DNA of 6,331 nt. It comes from Haloferacaceae archaeon (GTDB lineage: Archaea; Halobacteriota; Halobacteria; Halobacteriales; Haloferacaceae). Shown here one piece after another: positions 5,184 through 6,331 of the stretch. The position numbers were made by a program, and so were the translations under genes. The DNA lies in NCBI GenBank assembly GCA_003554115.1, contig PWFE01000049.1, positions 1 through 6,331 on the forward strand, written 5' to 3'. The notes below the pieces were generated by a model, which saw only the letters and a program-made list of their open reading frames with translations, did no database searches and was not told the origin of the DNA. How positions within the stretch are numbered: the first letter of the stretch is position 1; the number at the start of each line of letters is the position of its first letter.

Positions 5184-5387
5184 ATGACCGTTCTTTCGTT
5201 CGATAAAACCGGCGTCGACGTCGTCTATGAGGGCACCGAGTTCCGCATGGACAAAGCACTCATCGAAGAGGCCACCCAGAAATCCTACCGAGAAGTCACC
5301 GACCACGAGGTGCTGCGGCTGATCGAAGACAGTCCCGACCTGTCGGGGCAAGCCACACAGATCGACCACATTCTCAGCAGCGACTGA
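5184..5387 (+). CDS. Small haloarchaeal protein, DUF5800-like
   Basis: A 67-residue acidic protein without membrane segments or cysteines. The sequence (MTVLSFDKTGVDVVYEGTEF, then a helical KALIEEATQKSYREVTDHEVLRL, then a DLSGQATQIDHIL end) resembles the conserved haloarchaeal DUF5800 family as I remember it; the function is unknown. The predicted shape is a short beta hairpin followed by helices. A TATA-like element precedes the ATG at leaderless distance. The Obg/YchF-type GTPase gene follows after 51 bases in the same direction, so the two may be cotranscribed. No terminator is visible between them. Confidence 0.8.
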   Translation: MTVLSFDKTGVDVVYEGTEFRMDKALIEEATQKSYREVTDHEVLRLIEDSPDLSGQATQIDHILSSD

Positions 5388-5438
5388 GACGAGACAGACG
5401 ACCGAAAGGCAATTCCACCCGAATGACGAACGCGGCGT

Positions 5439-6331
5439 ATGCTCTCTGTTGCGCTCGCAGGAAAACCCAATGCGGGCAAATCGACCTTTTATACGGCCGC
5501 CACGCTGGCCGACGTCGACGTGGCCAACTACCCGTTTACGACCGTCGACCCAAACCGCGGGGTTGCGACCGTCCGCACTGACTGTCCTTGTCTCGACCTT
5601 GATGAGTGGTGTGGCAACGACCGCTGTCTGGACGGCACGCGCTACGTCCCAATCGAACTCTTGGACGTCGCGGGCCTCGTCCCCGGAGCCCACGAAGGCC
5701 GCGGGCTGGGCAACCAGTTTCTCGACGAGCTCACCAACGCCGATGCGATTGTGAACGTCCTAGATGCCTCAGGCTCAACGAATGCCGAGGGCGAACCCGT
5801 TGAGGCGGGCAGCCATGACCCCGTCGAGGACGTCGAGTTCATCGAACGCGAGATGAACCAGTGGCTCGCCGGCATCATCGAGCGCAACTGGGAGTCAGTC
5901 GAGCGTAAATCCCGCTCGCCTGACTTCGATATCAATGAGACGCTCTCGGATCTGCTGACTGGCTTTGGTGCGACAACCGCCGACGTGGCGGCCTGTCTGC
6001 GCTCGCTGGAGTACCCAGAAGACCCGATCCAGTGGACCGACGACGACCGCGAGGCCCTTGCTCGAACTGTTCGCGCACGCACGAAGCCGATTATTCTGGT
6101 CGCAAATAAGGTCGACATCGCCGACGACGAGACGCTCGAACGACTCAATGAGGCCGCCGAAATCGTTATTCCCGCGACCGCCGACGGCGAGTTGGCTCTC
6201 CGGCGCGGCGTTGAGGCTGGCGTCGTTGAGTACAAACCCGGTGACGCTGATTTCGAGATCACGGGTGATCTCAGCGAGGCCCAAGAGGCCGGACTCGAAC
6301 AGATCCGCGAGGTAATGGGCGAGTACGGCGG
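5439..6331 (+). CDS. Archaeal Obg/YchF-type GTPase (TRAFAC, OBG family), 3' end outside window
   Basis: The first 297 codons of a gene that continues past the right edge; archaeal members of this type are usually about 390-400 residues. The G motifs are in order: G1 GKPNAGKST (8-16), G2 region NYPFTTVDPNRG (30-41), G3 DVAGLVPGAHEGRGLG (76-91) and G4 NKVD (223-226). The helical insertion typical of the family lies at about 125-215. The C-terminal TGS domain is not reached. Four cysteines (49, 51, 58, 63; spacing CxC-x6-C-x4-C) lie between G2 and G3; I recall a similar Cys cluster in other archaeal members. The protein probably binds GTP or ATP and acts around the ribosome or stress response, as YchF/Obg proteins do; that role is by family only. 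The ATG at 5439 starts directly at the first strand (MLSVALAGKP). No Shine-Dalgarno is visible. Confidence 0.93.
   Translation, partial: MLSVALAGKPNAGKSTFYTAATLADVDVANYPFTTVDPNRGVATVRTDCPCLDLDEWCGNDRCLDGTRYVPIELLDVAGLVPGAHEGRGLGNQFLDELTNADAIVNVLDASGSTNAEGEPVEAGSHDPVEDVEFIEREMNQWLAGIIERNWESVERKSRSPDFDINETLSDLLTGFGATTADVAACLRSLEYPEDPIQWTDDDREALARTVRARTKPIILVANKVDIADDETLERLNEAAEIVIPATADGELALRRGVEAGVVEYKPGDADFEITGDLSEAQEAGLEQIREVMGEYG

Noticed and set aside
5076..5693. Minus-strand 205-codon frame ending in a hydrophobic stretch
   Set aside because: It lies antisense to the DUF5800-like gene and the GTPase G1-G3 region. The hydrophobic end is chance translation of the divergent promoter spacer.
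5642..6262. Minus-strand 206-codon Ser/Arg-rich frame
   Set aside because: It is antisense to the GTPase, and its Ser/Arg-rich composition is typical of a shadow of acidic haloarchaeal coding sequence.
1..6331. Search for CRISPR arrays, tRNA or rRNA genes, insertion-sequence genes
   Set aside because: I saw no regularly spaced direct repeats, no cloverleaf-type sequence and no transposase-like protein; the only long repeat is the 91-bp inverted pair.

Overview
The window looks like chromosomal DNA of a haloarchaeon (class Halobacteria). The proteins are rich in Asp and Glu. Several genes have a TATA-like box about 27-30 nt upstream of the start codon, which is the leaderless arrangement typical of this group. 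Two genes have strong Shine-Dalgarno sequences instead. The gene families (DUF5800-type small protein, archaeal Obg/YchF-type GTPase, double-domain bactofilin-like protein, glutaredoxin-redoxin pair) also fit haloarchaea. The species cannot be named from the sequence.

Left end (1-408): a scrap region. Bases 1-91 are a perfect reverse-complement copy of bases 430-520, which lie inside the glutaredoxin gene. This copy ends inside the reading frame of a membrane-protein tail (stop 189-191). In the same frame after that stop comes a short remnant of an Lrp/AsnC-family regulator (about 225-347). The palindrome starts exactly at base 1, so a contig-end assembly or library chimera is the leading explanation. 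A real inverted duplication in a rearranged region remains possible.

Redox pair (409-1190, +): a small CPFC glutaredoxin-like protein and a peroxiredoxin-fold protein, coupled by a TAATG overlap and a near-perfect Shine-Dalgarno. The second protein has no cysteine at all, so it cannot use ordinary peroxiredoxin chemistry.

Membrane protein (1223-2326, -): an unassigned polytopic protein of 367 residues. Its two halves repeat the same landmarks (His-containing helix, FGVLG, WDP). Upstream is a 205-bp region with an AT-rich island, a dyad and a possible leader ORF.

DNA-repair-like divergent pair (2532-3227, - and 3311-4069, +): an SRAP/HMCES/YedK-type DNA-protein crosslink enzyme faces a DEDDy-type RNase H-fold exonuclease. 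Their promoters share an 83-bp spacer.

Bactofilin-like protein (4051-5067, -): two beta-helix domains separated by a hydrophobic segment, with an acidic tail. It converges with the exonuclease gene with a 19-bp 3' overlap. I place its start at a GTG supported by a TATA box, not at the far upstream ATG.

Right end (5184-6331, +): a 67-aa DUF5800-like protein followed by an archaeal Obg/YchF-type GTPase that runs off the window. The two are probably cotranscribed.
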